Assembly (NCBI RefSeq): GCF_003385895.1
Contig: NZ_QRDQ01000007.1
Span: 1-64,000 of the forward strand
Direction of reading: 5' to 3'
DNA from: Flavobacterium cutihirudinis
Lineage (GTDB): Bacteria; Bacteroidota; Bacteroidia; Flavobacteriales; Flavobacteriaceae
DNA: 64,000 nt
The position numbers and the translations under genes are program-made. Positions 61,498-64,000 of this stretch are shown one piece after another (positions within the stretch are counted from its first letter, which is position 1; each line of letters begins with the position of its first letter). Under the pieces are notes generated by a model. The model did no database searches. It had not been told where the DNA came from and saw nothing but the letters and a program-made list of their open reading frames with translations.

Positions 61498-61526
61498 TTT
61501 GAACCTTAAAAAAATCCCTATTTTTG
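61498..61526 (+). promoter_or_regulatory. Promoter of the FAD/4Fe-4S oxidoreductase gene
   Basis: TTTG (61498-61501), 17-bp spacer, TATTTTTG (61519-61526): full match to the Bacteroidota TTTG-N17-23-TAnnTTTG layout, 18 bp before the ATG. The -33 TTTG is the end of the CACTTTGAACCTT repeat. Confidence 0.65.
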
Positions 61527-61544
61527 TATTTCAAAAGAAAGCAA

Positions 61545-64000
61545 ATGTCAATACTTAAGGATTTAGAGCAATTAGCCGGCGAACTCGAGGGCACACTTTT
61601 ATACGATGATCTTCATAAAACACTTTATTCGACAGATGCATCGGTGTACCGGATTCGGCCAAACGCGGTGGCTTTGCCTAAATCTACGGCAGATATCAGC
61701 AGGTTAATTCGCTTTGCGAGAGAACACAATATTTCGGTTACGCCAAGAACGGCTGGAACTTCACTTGCCGGACAAGCCGTTGGCGACGGACTTGTGATTG
61801 ATGTTTCGAAGCATTTTACCAAAATATTAGGTTATAATGCCGAGAAAAAAACGGTTACCGTTCAGCCCGGCGTTATTCGCGATGAACTTAATTTATATTT
61901 AAAACCTCACGGCGTATTTTTTGCACCCATTACATCAACATCAAACCGTGCGATGATTGGCGGAATGGTGGGAAATAATTCTTCCGGAACAACTTCAATT
62001 CGTTATGGCGTTACGCGCGATAAAATTGCGGAAGTAAAAGCGATTTTGAGCGATGGATCGGAAGTAGTTTTTGGTGAATTGACTTCTGCAGAATTTATCG
62101 AGAAAACCAAAGGCGATTCTTTAGAAAATAAAATCTACAAAAGCGTTTACGACGAACTTTCGTTAAAAGAAAATCAGGAAGAAATTATAAAGGAGTTTCC
62201 GAAACCGGAAATTCACAGACGAAATACAGGTTATGCGGTTGATATTCTGCTAAAATCAGAAATCTTTGGCGGAACTGAACCAACAATAAACCTCGGAAAA
62301 CTACTTTGCGGAAGCGAAGGAACTTTGGCCTTTACAACCGAAATTACTTTAAAAGTTGACGATTTACCGCCGGCGCACAGTATAATGGTTGTTGGGCATT
62401 ATCATACGATTCAGGAATCTTTGGAATCTGTTGTGGTGGCGATGAAACATCATTTGTACACTTGCGAAATGATCGACGACACGATTTTAGATTGTACCAA
62501 AACGAATCGTGAACATATTAAAAACAGGTTCTTTTTAGTTGGCGAACCTAAAGCGATTATGTTGTTTGAAGTAGCATCGCACACTTTAGAAGATGCCGAA
62601 AATCAAGCAAACGCGTTAATTGCCGATTTAGAAAAACACAATTTTGGTTACGCGCTCGTAAAAATTTACGGTCCTGATATTGACAAAGCCAACGAACTGA
62701 GAAAAGCCGGTCTCGGACTTTTAGGAAGTATTGTAGGCGACAACAAAGCAGCCGATTCAATTGAAGATACAGCCGTAGAATTAAGCGATTTGCCAGCTTA
62801 TATTGCGGAGTTTTCGGCGATGATGTTAAGCCACGGACAGGAAGCGATTTATTATGCTCATGCAGGTGCGGGAGAATTGCATTTGCGTCCGGTTTTGAAT
62901 TTGAAGAAAACGGAAGATCTAAAATTATTCAGAACCATTGCGACCGATGTGGCGCATTTGGTGAAAAAATACAGAGGTTCGTTAAGCGGTGAACATGGTG
63001 ACGGAATCGTGCGCGGCGAGTTTATTCCGTTTATGATTGGCGAGAAGAATTATGAATTGCTGAAAAGGATCAAATTAGCGTTTGACCCGAATTCGGTTTT
63101 CAATATCGGAAAGATTGTCAACGCTTTGAAAATGGACGAAAACCATCGTGTAATTTCGGGCAGAGTAGAACCGGATATTAAAACGTTTCAGGATTTCTCA
63201 GATAGTTTAGGGATTTTGCGTGCGGCCGAAAAATGCAACGGTTCTGGCGATTGCCGAAAAATGCCATCAGCAGGCGGAGCAATGTGCCCAAGTTATCGTG
63301 CGACGCGAAATGAAAAAGAAACAACTCGTGCAAGAGCAAACGCTTTGCGCGAATATTTGACATATTCTGAAAAAGAAAACAAATTTGACCAGAAAGAATT
63401 ATACGAAGTTTTTGAGTTGTGTGTGAGCTGTAAAGCCTGTGCCAGCGAATGTCCGAGTAATGTTGACGTTGCGACTCTTAAAGCAGAGTTTTTATACCAA
63501 TACCAAAAAGCAAACGGATTTTCGACCCGAAGCAAGATTTTTGCCAATAACGCCAAATTGAACAAAATGGGAAGCAAATTCCCGTCGATCACGAATTTTA
63601 TTTCGAATCAGTCATTGGTCAAAAAAACAATGGGAATTGCGCCTGAAAGACAAGTTCCGCTTTTAGCGAAAAAGACTTTTAGAAAATGGTATGAAAACAA
63701 CAAACCAAAAAACGCCGATTTTCCAAACGGACAATTGTATTTGTTTGTTGATGAATTCACGAATTATTATGACGTAAATATCGGGATTGATGCTTTTGAA
63801 TTGTTGACGAAATTAGGTTACGAAGTTTTAATCGTAAATCACGAAGAAAGCGGAAGAACGTATCTTTCAAAAGGGTTTTTGGAAGAAGCTAAAAAGATCA
63901 CGGATATCAATGTCAATATTTTCAAAGACTTAATTGCCGCGAAAGCGCCATTAATTGGAATTGAACCTTCGGCGATTTTGACTTTTAGAGATGAATACTT
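61545..64000 (+). CDS. FAD-linked oxidase with 4Fe-4S domain (YdiJ / D-2-hydroxyacid dehydrogenase type), partial
   Basis: The gene starts MSILKDLEQLAG and is open to the window end (818 residues seen, the family is about 970-1000). The FAD-binding PCMH domain (about 40-220) shows PRTAGTSLAGQAVGDGLVID and GGMVGNNSSGTTSIRYG. The FAD-oxidase cap (about 250-535) has KYRGSLSGEHGDGIVRGEF, typical of GlcD/YdiJ enzymes. Cysteine motifs follow: C564, C570 and C581, then C626-x2-C629-x2-C632-x3-C636, a ferredoxin-type 4Fe-4S site. The beginning of the CCG/heterodisulfide-like region ends the window. It probably oxidises a D-2-hydroxy acid (lactate or 2-hydroxyglutarate) and passes electrons on. GC content is higher than in the AAA+ cluster before it. 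Confidence 0.93.
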   Translation, partial: MSILKDLEQLAGELEGTLLYDDLHKTLYSTDASVYRIRPNAVALPKSTADISRLIRFAREHNISVTPRTAGTSLAGQAVGDGLVIDVSKHFTKILGYNAEKKTVTVQPGVIRDELNLYLKPHGVFFAPITSTSNRAMIGGMVGNNSSGTTSIRYGVTRDKIAEVKAILSDGSEVVFGELTSAEFIEKTKGDSLENKIYKSVYDELSLKENQEEIIKEFPKPEIHRRNTGYAVDILLKSEIFGGTEPTINLGKLLCGSEGTLAFTTEITLKVDDLPPAHSIMVVGHYHTIQESLESVVVAMKHHLYTCEMIDDTILDCTKTNREHIKNRFFLVGEPKAIMLFEVASHTLEDAENQANALIADLEKHNFGYALVKIYGPDIDKANELRKAGLGLLGSIVGDNKAADSIEDTAVELSDLPAYIAEFSAMMLSHGQEAIYYAHAGAGELHLRPVLNLKKTEDLKLFRTIATDVAHLVKKYRGSLSGEHGDGIVRGEFIPFMIGEKNYELLKRIKLAFDPNSVFNIGKIVNALKMDENHRVISGRVEPDIKTFQDFSDSLGILRAAEKCNGSGDCRKMPSAGGAMCPSYRATRNEKETTRARANALREYLTYSEKENKFDQKELYEVFELCVSCKACASECPSNVDVATLKAEFLYQYQKANGFSTRSKIFANNAKLNKMGSKFPSITNFISNQSLVKKTMGIAPERQVPLLAKKTFRKWYENNKPKNADFPNGQLYLFVDEFTNYYDVNIGIDAFELLTKLGYEVLIVNHEESGRTYLSKGFLEEAKKITDINVNIFKDLIAAKAPLIGIEPSAILTFRDEY

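Overview
The window looks like chromosome of a Flavobacterium-like member of the Bacteroidota. It is AT-rich, has TAnnTTTG-type -7 boxes, weak Shine-Dalgarno signals, Bacteroidota-specific families (DUF6443 and DUF5977 Rhs-type proteins, a RibB protein with a degenerate GTP-cyclohydrolase half, GHL10) and the intergenic palindromes typical of flavobacterial genomes. All names come from reading the translations; no database search was possible.

Left part (1-40.5 kb), accessory. An IS21-like element end (1-95) cuts off a large Rhs-associated gene. Three two-gene modules follow the same plan. A protein A (SpvB-like N-terminus, YD repeats, DUF5977/FN3 tail) is followed by a protein B (DUF6443, Rhs repeats, Rhs core, unique C-terminal tip), then by a small exported or membrane protein that could be the cognate immunity protein. 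The modules lie at 96-6235, 19284-28019 and 29636-38289. Modules 2 and 3 share a roughly 4.1 kb nearly identical block offset by 10,250 bp and differ sharply in their toxin-like tips. An orphan core tip lies at 38413-38610. Between modules 1 and 2 a minus-strand cluster (18847 down to 7000) encodes a complete but divergent type II secretion-like machine: major pseudopilin, prepilin peptidase, GspE ATPase, GspD secretin, GspL-, GspM- and GspC-like proteins, three minor pseudopilins, GspF and two lipoproteins. The accessory part ends with a doubly broken tyrosine integrase (38917-40129) beside tRNA-Ser(UGA) (40465-40549), the layout of a decayed integrated island.

Middle (40.7-57.0 kb), core genome, nearly all minus strand. 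It holds an acyl-CoA thioesterase, RibB with a dead RibA-like domain, an LptF/G permease, LolA, FtsK and diacylglycerol kinase. A thiol-peroxide defence group follows (Tpx, a DUF6952-like protein, thioredoxin, 2-Cys peroxiredoxin). Next is a peptidoglycan-recycling group: NagZ-like GH3, GNAT, a small helical protein, an AmpG-like permease, a GHL10 glycosidase and AnmK. The intergenic gaps carry several families of nested palindromic repeats.

Right part (57.3-64 kb). A compact plus-strand, AT-rich cluster (57293-60167) encodes an unknown protein, a ClpB-type AAA+ ATPase and a second unknown protein. Two small unknown genes follow, then a 21-bp tandem repeat, then a YdiJ-type FAD/4Fe-4S oxidoreductase running off the window. 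The AAA+ cluster and the T2SS/Rhs region are the best candidates for undescribed biology.
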